A DNA stretch of 64,000 nucleotides, from the NCBI GenBank assembly GCA_024679565.1, contig JAIBDD010000004.1, forward strand, positions 1-64,000, read 5' to 3'. The translations under genes and the position numbers were made by a program. Below are positions 16,045-25,010 of this stretch, in pieces (within the stretch, counting starts at the first letter, position 1; the number at the start of each line of letters is the position of its first letter). Origin of the DNA: Bacteroidota bacterium (GTDB lineage Bacteria; Bacteroidota; Bacteroidia; NS11-12g; UBA9320). The notes beneath the pieces were generated by a model. That model did not search any database, was not told the origin of the DNA, and was given only the letters and a program-made list of their open reading frames with translations.

Positions 16045-16767
16045 TTATGTGGTGCTGGAGTTTCTTGAAACCATGTTCGAATCTCCGGCAATAGTTACGC
16101 CATTCATAAACTCAAGTTGATTTCGTTTACCTTGGATTGGCTTTAGTTGAGCAGAGTTGATCAAAGTTTTGTTGTCTAGCCGTTGAAACTTATTGCTAAG
16201 AATAACATCTTCAAATTCCGTAATATTTCTTTTACTTTCCACTTTTTCATTGTCTACAAAGTGGATGGTTGACCCAGTGTCTGAAGCAGTGATGTAGGTG
16301 ATGTTTTTTATTGAGGTAAATACCAACCCCGCTTTAGTGATGACGGGAATCTTTGTAAACTTGCTTTTAAGAATGCCATTAACCATTTGGTAAGCCGTGG
16401 TCATGTTTGTTTTACTTTTAGCTATTTGTTTAACGGCTTGTTGCAATTCATCAATATCGATTGGTTTAAAAAGACAAGTAATGCCAGAGTAGTTTATAGC
16501 TTTAACCGAGTATTCGTCATAAGCTGTAACGAAAATGATTTCAAAATTTATTTCATCTAGTGCCTGTAGTATTTGAAAGGAATCTCCCTCTTTTAATGTG
16601 ATGTCAAGAAACACTAAGTTTGGTTGTAGAGATTCTATGGCTGCGATTGCTCCTACGATATCTTCTGCCATACCTACGATTTCAACTTCAGGACAAAAAT
16701 TTTCAACCAAAGTTTTAATTACTTCACGGCTTTTCAACTCGTCATCAACAACAATGGATCTAAGCAT
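16045..16767 (-). CDS. LytTR response regulator (second)
   Basis: A receiver domain (acidic pair in VVDDE, phospho-acceptor in LVFLDITLKEG, switch Thr in FVTAYDEY, Lys in FKPIDI) followed by a LytTR DNA-binding domain (TKIPVITKAGLVF ... LDNKTLINSAQL ... VSRN). The protein ends shortly after the VSR position and lacks the usual last helix. Its ATG lies inside the end of the sensor-kinase gene (8-base overlap), making that kinase its likely partner. Confidence 0.88.
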   Translation of the reverse strand: MLRSIVVDDELKSREVIKTLVENFCPEVEIVGMAEDIVGAIAAIESLQPNLVFLDITLKEGDSFQILQALDEINFEIIFVTAYDEYSVKAINYSGITCLFKPIDIDELQQAVKQIAKSKTNMTTAYQMVNGILKSKFTKIPVITKAGLVFTSIKNITYITASDTGSTIHFVDNEKVESKRNITEFEDVILSNKFQRLDNKTLINSAQLKPIQGKRNQLEFMNGVTIAGDSNMVSRNSSTT

Positions 16768-19700
16768 CTGGATTTTTAAGTTTAGTAATTATAGGTAAGA
16801 AAATGGTTACACGGGTGCCAATGGAATTCCCGTCTTCATCGTACAAGTCCAATATGAAAAATTCAGGTGTTTCGGCCAAGTCTCGGGTTAACACTTCGAG
16901 CCTTTCACTCGTGACTTTTATGCCTTGAGATTTGTGTTTTTTCGTCCTATTTTCATTCAACTCTGCACTCTTTTTTCGTCCAATTCCATTGTCTTCTATG
17001 GTACAACGTAACTGATCTCTATGCTTGTTAAAGCCGATGCGGAGTTCTCTATTGCCTGTCGTTTTTGGTAAAAGTCCATGAACAATGGCATTTTCTACAT
17101 AAGGTTGAACCAGCATGCTTGGCACATATAGATGATTTGGGTCAAGTGAATCTTCAATTGCAATATTGTAGTCCAACTCGTTTTCCATTCGTAGTTTTTC
17201 CAAATCTAAGTAGGTGAATAGCCAATCATATTCTTCTTGAAGTGAAATATACTTTACGCGAGAATTCTGAAGAATCATCCGCATGAGACTAGAGAATTTT
17301 GTTAAATAATTGTAGGCTTCTTTGGGCTCGTTTTTTAGTACAAAGTACTGTATGGAGTTTAAGCTATTGAAGATGAAATGAGGGTTCATTTGACTTCTAA
17401 GTGCCTTTAACTCTAGGTCAACCAATTTGTGTTTATATGAAGTTGCTATACTTCTTGTGCGCAACCAAATGATTAACCCAATTATAGATAAAGCCAGTAG
17501 ACCTAGAATAGACCTAAACCACCATGTTTGCCAATACGGAGGAGCCACGGTAATCCTAACCATTTTGTCCATTTTGCTCCATTGCCCCATATGGTTAGAA
17601 GCACGGACACGGAAAGTATACGACCCTGGAGACAAGTGTGTATAGAAGGCCTCTCTTCTCGCACCAGCGTCTATCCAATCATCGTCAAACCCAACAAGCT
17701 TATATTGGTACCGATTGTCTTTTGAATTGCTATATGACAAGGTACTAAAGCCAAAGCTTATTAAATTTTCGTCATGCGATATTTTTAACTCTGTCTGATA
17801 ATTGATGTCCGTTTTTAGTTCAACTTTCTTGTCTGCAATTTTAAACGAAGTAAAGGCAATTCTGGGTGGAAATGAGTTGCGCTTAAGGTCATTGGATTTG
17901 AAGTAGTTAAACCCCTTTTGACCACCAAAATACATGGTTTGATCACGGGCTTTGAAATAAGCTCCTTCGTTAAATTCTAAGTCCTGAAGGTAATGGCTCA
18001 AATTGTATGACGTGAATTTTGTAGTTTTCCATTGGTATTCGATTAATCCATTATTGGAACTTAACCAATAGGTGTCATCATTTGCTTTAAGAATACCATA
18101 GATAACGTCATTAGGTAATCCATCTTCACTTGTAATTGAGGAAAAAGTCAGATTCTTTCTATCAAAAATGTTTAACCCCCCACTGTAGGTGCCAATTAAA
18201 AACGAATCGGCATTCATCGGCTCAATACACATCATGGAATTTGATGATGGACTAGTTGAATCCTTTTCATCATGCTGAAATACCAACTCTGATTTTCTGT
18301 TCTTTTTATTAAAAATATGAAGCCCAGATCTAAACGTTACCAGAAGAAGTTCTTCCCGTTTTTTGTCTTCTACGATTTGATATATCTGGTTATTTGATAG
18401 ATAACCGGTTTGATAGACCGTGTATTTTAAGCTGTCACGGTCGTAACTAGCTAGGCCCCATCTCGTACCCAACCACAACCTGCCGTCACTGTCTTCCATA
18501 ATATGACTAATGGTGTTCACATTTATTTCCGGGCGCTGCGGAGGGTGGTGTTTAAACTTTTTTGTTTCACGATTGTAAGAAAAAAGACCTTCCTTTCTCG
18601 TTCCCACCCAAAGGGTATTTTGCGAGTCTTCATAAAAAGACCTAATTGATTTGGTCTCAATATCACCGTCTTTAACCAACGGAATAATCTCAAGTTGTTC
18701 GGTTTGCGGGTTAAACTTGGCAATTCCACCTCCTAGAGTACCAATCCATATGGTACTATCTCGGGTTTCGTATATGGAGTAGAGGTTATTGTTAGTAGGC
18801 TTTCCGTCTAATTCAAATTGATTGAACAAGTTAAACAGCTTAAGACTAGGGTCAAATTTACTAACGCCAACACGTCCCCCAAACCATAAGGCACCCTCAC
18901 TGTCTTGAAAACCTACATTGATGTCATCACCAATAATGCTTCTGTAATTGTATGGGTTGTGATGATAGGTGACATACTTGTCGCCGCTGAATTTTAACAA
19001 CCCAGCGCCGTCTGTTCCAATCCACAAGTTGCCTACCCCATCGTGCATGACAAATGTGGTGAAATTGGCTCCACGTATTCTGGGTGAAGGGATTGGGACT
19101 ACTTGGTCTGTTTTTGTATCCCAGATTTGTAACCCTTGCCCATTGGTAACAATATACAACTTGGAGCCATGATGTAATATGTCATTAACTGATTGATTGG
19201 AGAACGCATTAAGAGAACGAAACGTCTTAAATTTTTGCTGTGAATACAATACAATCCCTTGTAATGTCCCAATCCATATGCCTAATCCATTAGCTTCAGT
19301 TGAAAATGACTTGACGTAGTTGCTAGGTAAGATGCTATTCTCTTCGGTGTAGGTAATCCAGGTATTACGCGAACGATTATGTATGGCCATACCTCCACCA
19401 TCGGTACCAATAATTAAATTCTGGTCACCATCTTCTTTAATACAATTGATTTGATACTGATTGGCAGTGCCTGTATAGTCTTTAAATGAATAATGTTTGA
19501 ACTGGTTCGTTTTTTTGTTAAACCGATCAAGTTGTCCTGCAAAAGTTCCTATCCAGATGAAGCCTTTATGATCTTCGTAAATAGAGGTGATGTGATTTGA
19601 TGCTAAAGAGGTGGAGTCATTAATTTCATGTTTAAATATTTTTAAACTGTAACCATCATATCTATGCAGACCTTCTGCAGTGGCAAACCACATAAACCCG

Positions 19701-19843
19701 TCGCTTCCTTGTAAAATGCCAGTTATGGTACTTTGAGCAAGTCCATCAACTCTGCCTATATTCTCAAAATGTATGATGTCTTTTTGTGCTTGAGCACTAA
19801 TACTCAAAAAAAATAAAAGACAAATTGAGAAGAGTCTTTGCAT
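16760..19843 (-). CDS. Hybrid-type sensor: two-component propeller plus Y_Y_Y plus LytS-type histidine kinase
   Basis: A 1027-residue membrane sensor. A signal peptide (MQRLFSICLLFFLSISAQAQ) is followed by about fourteen WIGT..G..-type reg_prop repeats, enough for two seven-bladed propellers, then a Y_Y_Y domain (~residues 690-755), one TM helix (SILGLLALSIIGLIIWL) and a His_kinase domain with QMNPHFIFNSL and an HATPase with VQPYVENAIVHG and DNGIGR, all intact. It has no receiver domain, so it signals to separate regulators. It sits one base after the first LytTR gene and overlaps the second. The periplasmic propellers suggest sensing of a glycan or other external ligand. Confidence 0.92.
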   Translation of the reverse strand: MQRLFSICLLFFLSISAQAQKDIIHFENIGRVDGLAQSTITGILQGSDGFMWFATAEGLHRYDGYSLKIFKHEINDSTSLASNHITSIYEDHKGFIWIGTFAGQLDRFNKKTNQFKHYSFKDYTGTANQYQINCIKEDGDQNLIIGTDGGGMAIHNRSRNTWITYTEENSILPSNYVKSFSTEANGLGIWIGTLQGIVLYSQQKFKTFRSLNAFSNQSVNDILHHGSKLYIVTNGQGLQIWDTKTDQVVPIPSPRIRGANFTTFVMHDGVGNLWIGTDGAGLLKFSGDKYVTYHHNPYNYRSIIGDDINVGFQDSEGALWFGGRVGVSKFDPSLKLFNLFNQFELDGKPTNNNLYSIYETRDSTIWIGTLGGGIAKFNPQTEQLEIIPLVKDGDIETKSIRSFYEDSQNTLWVGTRKEGLFSYNRETKKFKHHPPQRPEINVNTISHIMEDSDGRLWLGTRWGLASYDRDSLKYTVYQTGYLSNNQIYQIVEDKKREELLLVTFRSGLHIFNKKNRKSELVFQHDEKDSTSPSSNSMMCIEPMNADSFLIGTYSGGLNIFDRKNLTFSSITSEDGLPNDVIYGILKANDDTYWLSSNNGLIEYQWKTTKFTSYNLSHYLQDLEFNEGAYFKARDQTMYFGGQKGFNYFKSNDLKRNSFPPRIAFTSFKIADKKVELKTDINYQTELKISHDENLISFGFSTLSYSNSKDNRYQYKLVGFDDDWIDAGARREAFYTHLSPGSYTFRVRASNHMGQWSKMDKMVRITVAPPYWQTWWFRSILGLLALSIIGLIIWLRTRSIATSYKHKLVDLELKALRSQMNPHFIFNSLNSIQYFVLKNEPKEAYNYLTKFSSLMRMILQNSRVKYISLQEEYDWLFTYLDLEKLRMENELDYNIAIEDSLDPNHLYVPSMLVQPYVENAIVHGLLPKTTGNRELRIGFNKHRDQLRCTIEDNGIGRKKSAELNENRTKKHKSQGIKVTSERLEVLTRDLAETPEFFILDLYDEDGNSIGTRVTIFLPIITKLKNPDA

Positions 19844-19844
19844 G

Positions 19845-20597
19845 TTACAGTTTACTCAAAGCGGCTAAAAAATTCTCTTTTCGTCGTTTGGATACATCCA
19901 CAGAATCACCATTGGACATTACGACATATCCTCCTTCTCCGCGGACATACTTTTTCATTTCGTGCAAATGGATGAGCGATGATTTGTGTACTCTAAAAAA
20001 ATCATACTCCGACAAAAGGTCTTCATATTCTTTTAAATTTTTTGATGTGGTAATGCGTTCACCCGTTTTTAAAAAGAAATAGGTATAGGCGCCATCACCC
20101 CTTAAATATACAATGTTGTCGATTTTTATAAAAAGCAGTCCATCTGAACTAGATATGGCAATTTGTTGATTGCTTTTGTTGGTCTGCAAATTGTTAACAA
20201 AGACTTCAAAATTTTTATTGACTTTATCTTTGTCACGTTTCTCTCGGGCACGTTCAATGGCTTCTTTTAGCAGGTCAATGTCGATCGGTTTTAGTAAATA
20301 GTCAATTGCTGTGGTGCGAAACGCCTTGGATGCATATTGCTCATGTGCAGTCGTAAAAACGACTTCGAAATCTATTTTGTCAAAAGCGTCAAACAACTCA
20401 AAACCATCTCGTCTTGGCATTTCAACGTCTAGAAACACAATGTCGGGCTTGTTTTTAGCGATTGCTTTGACTCCAGATGTAACGGAATCAGCCATGGCCA
20501 CAACCGATACTCCTTCAATCAGGTTATGTAACATGGCTTCAAGACCTTCTCGGCTTTTAAGTTCGTCGTCGATAATAATTGCGGTGAGCATAGGCAT
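19845..20597 (-). CDS. LytTR response regulator (first)
   Basis: A standard receiver (IIIDDE, IVFLDVEMPRRDG, FTTAHEQYA, LLKPIDI) joined by an acidic/basic linker to a complete LytTR domain (DNIVYLRGDGAYTYFFL, FFRVHKSSLIHL, VDVSKRRKENFL). It is separated by four bases from the reduced kinase upstream and by one base from the big sensor downstream. The start could be the second Met (MLTAIIID). It probably binds DNA as a phosphorylated dimer and may control its own operon. Confidence 0.92.
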   Translation of the reverse strand: MPMLTAIIIDDELKSREGLEAMLHNLIEGVSVVAMADSVTSGVKAIAKNKPDIVFLDVEMPRRDGFELFDAFDKIDFEVVFTTAHEQYASKAFRTTAIDYLLKPIDIDLLKEAIERAREKRDKDKVNKNFEVFVNNLQTNKSNQQIAISSSDGLLFIKIDNIVYLRGDGAYTYFFLKTGERITTSKNLKEYEDLLSEYDFFRVHKSSLIHLHEMKKYVRGEGGYVVMSNGDSVDVSKRRKENFLAALSKL

Positions 20598-20601
20598 GTA
20601 A

Positions 20602-21192
20602 TTAGAGGGTTTGAATGGTTAAAGAGAAGAATGATTTTTTCTGCCAATTTGCCGAATAAGTAAGTAGTCCAGCATCTTGAAGTAGCTCAAGTCGTAAGAA
20701 GGCTAATTCTATTTTGGCATTTGTTTTTCCATGGGTTTGAGCATTCGTTTTTAAATCAATCAAAAGGCTACAAGTGTTGTCTTTTGTAGAAATGGAGATA
20801 TTAAATGAGTGCAATTTGGTTTCTAGAAATAAAAGCCATGCGTTCTCAACGAATGGTTGGAGAACGAAAGTAGGAATGGAGTTTTCGGGGTTTATGCCGT
20901 CAATTTTTATGGTGGGAAATTTCCTGTTTGGGAAGCGAATTTGTTCTAAAGCACCGTAGACCGTTAAAAAAGTAAGTGTTTCCTCCAATCTAGTAAATTG
21001 CTCGTTGCTTTGTTTTAAAGCCAGTTTGTAGACGCGGTTGAATAACTGTAAGGTGTCAAAAGCCGATTTATGTGCTTTAAGAATGACATCAGATTGTATT
21101 CCGTTTATAATATTTAGTAAAAAGTGAGACCCAACAAATGCTTTAAACGAATTAAGGAGACTATTGGTTATATGTGGGTTATCGTTGGGCAT
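20602..21192 (-). CDS. Reduced LytS/His_kinase-type protein lacking recognisable ATP-binding boxes
   Basis: 196 residues, no signal peptide or TM helix. It aligns by eye with the His_kinase (LytS-type) module: SHFLLNIINGI in place of PHFLFNSLNSI (His at ~23), LEETLTFLTVYGALEQIRFP, and FVLQPFVENAWLL in place of the N-box. After this the HG of the N-box and the DNGxG loop are absent, and the C-terminal ~60 residues only roughly resemble an HATPase. It may bind the neighbouring regulator as a phosphatase, phosphate sink or anti-kinase. It is the first gene of the operon. Confidence 0.7.
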   Translation of the reverse strand: MPNDNPHITNSLLNSFKAFVGSHFLLNIINGIQSDVILKAHKSAFDTLQLFNRVYKLALKQSNEQFTRLEETLTFLTVYGALEQIRFPNRKFPTIKIDGINPENSIPTFVLQPFVENAWLLFLETKLHSFNISISTKDNTCSLLIDLKTNAQTHGKTNAKIELAFLRLELLQDAGLLTYSANWQKKSFFSLTIQTL

Positions 21193-21220
21193 AAAAATGC
21201 AATTTCAGCAAATCAATTCA

Positions 21221-21260
21221 GTGTACCAAACCTTGAGGTAAAAGTCAAGTTTTGGTACAC
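21221..21260. repeat. 16-bp inverted repeat upstream of the LytTR operon
   Basis: GTGTACCAAACCTTGA (21221-21236) and TCAAGTTTTGGTACAC (21245-21260) are complementary at 15 of 16 positions around an eight-base spacer. The repeat lies 29 bases before the first gene of the signalling operon and 55 bases after the end of the T9SS gene. No T-run follows in either direction, so it is not a classical terminator. It could be an operator for the LytTR regulators or an RNA hairpin in the leader. Confidence 0.6.
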
Positions 21261-21315
21261 CAAGTGTAGTGAATGATTGGTTAGGTTGGTTCTAAATTCT
21301 TGGCAGAAGTGTAGG

Positions 21316-21930
21316 TTATTGAACCAACAACTTCTTGGAGTCGGAATTACCAACGCCACTAATATTGACAATATACAATCCTGTGGTTAGGCTGTCTATT
21401 TTCACTTTTTTTGATATTGTCGATGTTGTAAAAGCAATTTGGCCTGAAATGGTGTAAACAGTTATACGAGCGATGCCTGTTAGGTTATGTTCCACAAAAA
21501 TGCCTTGGTTGTTTGCCATTGCAGGATTTGGATAAATACGTGATGTCAATGTAAATGACTCAGAAAGAGCAATTGAATCACTTTCTTCTTTCGACTGATC
21601 ATCGACTATCGTCGGGTCAGTGATTAATTCTTGAATATCCAAATTGGTAGGCTCTGGGTAGTGGCAAGAGATTATTCTAATTGATAGGTTGTGGGCAATA
21701 CTGCTATTGTCACCTTTATCATCATCTCCATCTTCATCAAAGTCATCAAATACCAAAGTGTCATCTGCTTGAATGTCTAGATTCACTTTGATTTTTATAG
21801 TATCCGTTTGAGTAATCTTTGATTGATCCGTTTTTTTGTCTTTATCTTTTTCATCAGCAAAAGCGTCGTGCTGAAAGCCTAGAAGCACAACCCCGATAAC
21901 CAATAGATATTTACAAATAATGCGTACCAT
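21316..21930 (-). CDS. Secreted acidic protein with T9SS type A sorting domain
   Basis: I start at the ATG at 21930, which gives a clear signal peptide (MVRIICKYLLVIGVVLLGFQ...AFAD); the 34 upstream ORF residues are unlikely. The mature protein begins with a Lys/Asp-rich stretch, then an acidic run (FDDFDEDGDDDKGD) that may bind calcium, and ends in a type A sorting signal (SRIYPNPAMANNQ ... LTTGLYIVNISG ... SKKLLVQ). It is therefore exported and attached to the cell surface by T9SS. No family recognised for the middle part. Confidence 0.75.
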   Translation of the reverse strand: MVRIICKYLLVIGVVLLGFQHDAFADEKDKDKKTDQSKITQTDTIKIKVNLDIQADDTLVFDDFDEDGDDDKGDNSSIAHNLSIRIISCHYPEPTNLDIQELITDPTIVDDQSKEESDSIALSESFTLTSRIYPNPAMANNQGIFVEHNLTGIARITVYTISGQIAFTTSTISKKVKIDSLTTGLYIVNISGVGNSDSKKLLVQ

Positions 21931-22014
21931 AAAATTCTTTTGCAAAGATAAAAAACGATGCGGTGATTTTTGAAATGAGTTAACCAACGGCAAAAATCCG
22001 TTTACAAACGGGAA

Positions 22015-22034
22015 AAGTGCCCCGTAAGGCACTT
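22015..22034 (-). terminator. Possible terminator after the TonB gene
   Basis: AAGTGCC and GGCACTT form a seven-bp stem with a six-base loop, followed on the minus strand by TT. It lies 30 bases after the stop of the TonB-family gene. Weak as an intrinsic terminator. Confidence 0.4.
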
Positions 22035-22063
22035 CTTCTTAAGTATAAATCAACATTAAACAT

Positions 22064-22735
22064 TTAAAACAATCTGAATCGGATCGGCTGTATGAAGTAG
22101 GTTTTCACAGGTCTACCATCTTTCATTCCAGGTGTCCATATAGGCATTCCTTTTATTACACGTTTTGACTCTTCACCAGCACTAGGTAATAATTCGTTTC
22201 CTATAATTTTAATATCTGTAATTCGCCCATTCTCATCAACTATAAATATCACTTTTACGGTCCCTTGTTTTTCAAATTCTTCGCAGTCTCCAGGATACCT
22301 CAAGTTGTTGCGTAAATATCTATTCAGCGCTTCCATTCCTCCTGGAAAAGACGGCTTAACATCTACACCCATAATTACTTTTGAAGTAGTTTGAGTAACT
22401 GGCCCAACAGGTGGGGTGCTAACAGGTATTGCAGCTGGTTGAGCAGGTTTTAATGCGATAGGGACAACGATGTCGTATTTAACAAGTTTCAACTTAGCGT
22501 TAACCGTAAAAGGCTGGGTTTTATTTGGTCTTGGTTTTTCTTTTATGATTTGCTTTTTAGTCAATTTGACGCTGACTACTTGTACGCCATAGGTGTCATT
22601 ATCTGGCATCACCTCTACAATTTCTCCAATGTTGTAGTCCGTTTTGTAATTGAAGGCAAAAAGTGTGAGGCCACAGGATATGGCAAAGCCTATAAAGAAA
22701 TTTCTGTACCGATGTTTGTTAAATGTTGCTGTCAT
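22064..22735 (-). CDS. TonB-family energy-transducer protein
   Basis: It has one N-terminal TM helix (FFIGFAISCGLTLFAFNY), a proline-containing spacer (KEKPRPNK..., PAQPAAIPVSTPPVGP) and a C-terminal TonB domain (PSFPGGMEALNRYLRNNLRYP ... GTVKVIFIVDENGRITD ... PGMKDGRPVK). It couples inner-membrane proton motors to outer-membrane receptors or other envelope tasks. No receptor or ExbB/D gene is adjacent; the ExbB/D operon 14 kb away is a possible partner. Confidence 0.88.
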   Translation of the reverse strand: MTATFNKHRYRNFFIGFAISCGLTLFAFNYKTDYNIGEIVEVMPDNDTYGVQVVSVKLTKKQIIKEKPRPNKTQPFTVNAKLKLVKYDIVVPIALKPAQPAAIPVSTPPVGPVTQTTSKVIMGVDVKPSFPGGMEALNRYLRNNLRYPGDCEEFEKQGTVKVIFIVDENGRITDIKIIGNELLPSAGEESKRVIKGMPIWTPGMKDGRPVKTYFIQPIRFRLF

Positions 22736-22845
22736 ATTGAGTCTTTATAGAATCAATACGTGAAGATCACTAAAGGTAAGTGATGAAACCTATTTAGTTT
22801 TTAGGAACGGAGGGAGATAACTGATGAACGGCAAGATAGGTTAGG

Positions 22846-24027
22846 CTAAAACATCCAAATCGGATGCACCTCTCCAGAACTAAAGTTTTGCATGTCGGAT
22901 GGAAACTCCATAAACGCATTGGCAATAGTCATGTTTGCCAAATCTCCAGAACCATTTCCTGTAACAGGTTTTGCGACCAACGTCCCATTTACATTTTCCA
23001 CTGTTACCTGCAAAAAGAAGGTAAGTGCGGGTCTAAAAGAAACGTCTTCACCCAAAATCGCATGCAGTTGGGCGGATTGTTGGTGTAGCGATTTTTTGAG
23101 CCAAGGCTCAAAAAATCGTTTAGCGCACACAAATGTGGAAACTGGATTCCCAGGGAATGCAAATACTTGAGTGCCTTGCGCAGAACCAAACCAAAAAGGC
23201 TTTCCGGGTCGTTGTTCGACTTTATGGAAATGTTTGACCACACCTAAGCTAGCCAACACTTCAGGTAAGAAATCAAACTTGCCTTTGCTCACAGCCCCAC
23301 TTATGAGTATGGCATCTTTTTCTGTTAAAAGGCTTTCTATTTTGTTTTTTATCTGGCTTTTGTCGTCGGCCAAATGAACCAACTCGGGTTGAATTCCATG
23401 TTGATTCAATAAAGCTTTTAAAGAATGTACGTTGCTTTTTCTGATTTGAAATGGCAGTGGTGTTACATGAACATCCACCAGTTCGTCGCCGGTACTGATG
23501 ATGGCAATTTTCGGGTTTTTATATACCGGGACTTTCTCTTTTCCAACAGTCGCTAATACGCCAATTTCTGTGGCAGTAATTTTAGTGTTATTGAAAATAA
23601 GCACATCTCCTTTTTTGCGATCGCTACCTTGGTTATGGACATTTTGACTTTGACGAACATCTTCTATTTTGACCGTTGCTATACCGTTATCGATAGACAT
23701 GTCTTCATAACGAATAACAGAATCTGCATGTGTTGCCAACATGGCTCCTGTCATGATTTCGATGGCACAACCAGATTGATTCTCCATTGCTTTCGCTCCA
23801 GCTGGCTGAGTGCCAACAATCTTAAACTGGCGTTGCCCGTTTTCGAAATCTTCGAACTGGATACAAATGCCATCCATGGCAACACGATTAAAAGGAGGGA
23901 AGTCTCTATCTGCTGAAATGTCTTGCGCACAAATTCTACCAAGAACGTTGTCAAGACCTACTTTTTCAATCTTCGGTTGAAACAACCTTTCATTTACAAT
24001 CTTCGACGCTTCTTCTACAGATATCAT
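22846..24027 (-). CDS. moeA: Molybdopterin molybdenumtransferase MoeA
   Basis: It inserts molybdate into adenylated molybdopterin. It has the family segments FPPFNRVAMDGICI, AIEIMTGAML, SGDELVDV, a SGAVSKGKFD motif (SGGVS in most homologues, so one glycine is replaced by alanine), RPGKPFWFG and FAFPGNPVST. The length of 393 residues is normal. Its ATG shares one base with the moaA stop (TAATG), so the two are co-translated. Together with locus 1 near the window start it covers most of the cofactor pathway. Confidence 0.93.
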   Translation of the reverse strand: MISVEEASKIVNERLFQPKIEKVGLDNVLGRICAQDISADRDFPPFNRVAMDGICIQFEDFENGQRQFKIVGTQPAGAKAMENQSGCAIEIMTGAMLATHADSVIRYEDMSIDNGIATVKIEDVRQSQNVHNQGSDRKKGDVLIFNNTKITATEIGVLATVGKEKVPVYKNPKIAIISTGDELVDVHVTPLPFQIRKSNVHSLKALLNQHGIQPELVHLADDKSQIKNKIESLLTEKDAILISGAVSKGKFDFLPEVLASLGVVKHFHKVEQRPGKPFWFGSAQGTQVFAFPGNPVSTFVCAKRFFEPWLKKSLHQQSAQLHAILGEDVSFRPALTFFLQVTVENVNGTLVAKPVTGNGSGDLANMTIANAFMEFPSDMQNFSSGEVHPIWMF

Positions 24028-25010
24028 TACCCACCAATCGTTGCCATGCTTTCAGAAATTGTTGTAAATCGCGATCTTTCCGCTGAAATCCCATCTACAG
24101 GCTTGTTTGCGACAGCATGTATAATCGCTTGTTTTACTTCCGCATCGGAGCTACCATTTCGCAGTAGATTCCTAAGATTAAGATCATTTTTACCATATAA
24201 GCACGTCTTCAATTGACCGGTAGGTGTTACCCTCAAACGATTGCAACTTCCACAAAATGTTCTAGAGTAGGAGGCAATAATCCCAACGTCGCCTTTCCAC
24301 CCTTCCACACTATAATTCTGACTTGTTGAACCATATTGAAACGGTTTCGACGTCATGTTTGGCAATGAAGTTTTAAGCTTGTGTAAGATGTCGTGATGGG
24401 TCATAAACTGAGTTTTTACTTCGTTCACACCATTAAACGGCATTTCTTCCAAAAATCGTACTTGAATATTGCGGTGTTCTGCGAGCTGCGCCATTGGAAT
24501 GATGTCGGCTTCATTAGAACCTTTGGTAACCACCATATTGACTTTTAAAGGCACATCGAGTTGGTAAAAAGCATTCATGGAAGCCAATACGTTATCCAAT
24601 TGATCTCTTTTTGTGATGTCTAAAAACTTATTTTTGTCGAGTGTGTCAAGGCTGATATTGACGCTTTGCAACCCAGCATCTACCAATCTTTGAATATGAG
24701 GCAAGGTTGTGGTGGCATTTGTTGTTAAATAAAAGCCATCCATAATCTGTTGTGCTTTAATTTCCTCAAGAAATTCTATAATACCTTTACGTACCAGTGG
24801 TTCACCACCCGTAATGCGCAGCTTAGTTACCTCAAGTGATTTGAATATTTTAAGCAATCGAAGCATTTCTTCATACGATAATAAATCATCTCTTGATACG
24901 AAGTCAATGCCAGATTGAGGCATACAGTATGTGCAGCGTAGGTTACACCGATCAGTGATGGCTAGGCGTACGTAATTAATTGTTCTTCCGTGCGAATCTA
25001 TTAAAGCCAT
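24027..25010 (-). CDS. moaA: GTP 3',8-cyclase MoaA
   Basis: A radical-SAM enzyme that starts molybdopterin synthesis from GTP. The N-terminal cluster motif CNLRCTYCMP and the C-terminal cluster FCGSCNRLRVTPTGQLKTC are both present, as are the TGGEPL motif and the essential C-terminal di-glycine (ATIGG). The length of 327 residues is normal. MoaC, which acts next, is not in the window. Confidence 0.96.
   Translation of the reverse strand: MALIDSHGRTINYVRLAITDRCNLRCTYCMPQSGIDFVSRDDLLSYEEMLRLLKIFKSLEVTKLRITGGEPLVRKGIIEFLEEIKAQQIMDGFYLTTNATTTLPHIQRLVDAGLQSVNISLDTLDKNKFLDITKRDQLDNVLASMNAFYQLDVPLKVNMVVTKGSNEADIIPMAQLAEHRNIQVRFLEEMPFNGVNEVKTQFMTHHDILHKLKTSLPNMTSKPFQYGSTSQNYSVEGWKGDVGIIASYSRTFCGSCNRLRVTPTGQLKTCLYGKNDLNLRNLLRNGSSDAEVKQAIIHAVANKPVDGISAERSRFTTISESMATIGG

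Noticed and set aside
16045-16110. Possible frameshift at the end of the second LytTR regulator
   Set aside because: The VSR motif is still in frame and the alternative frame does not match the LytTR consensus better, so a short C-terminus is simpler.
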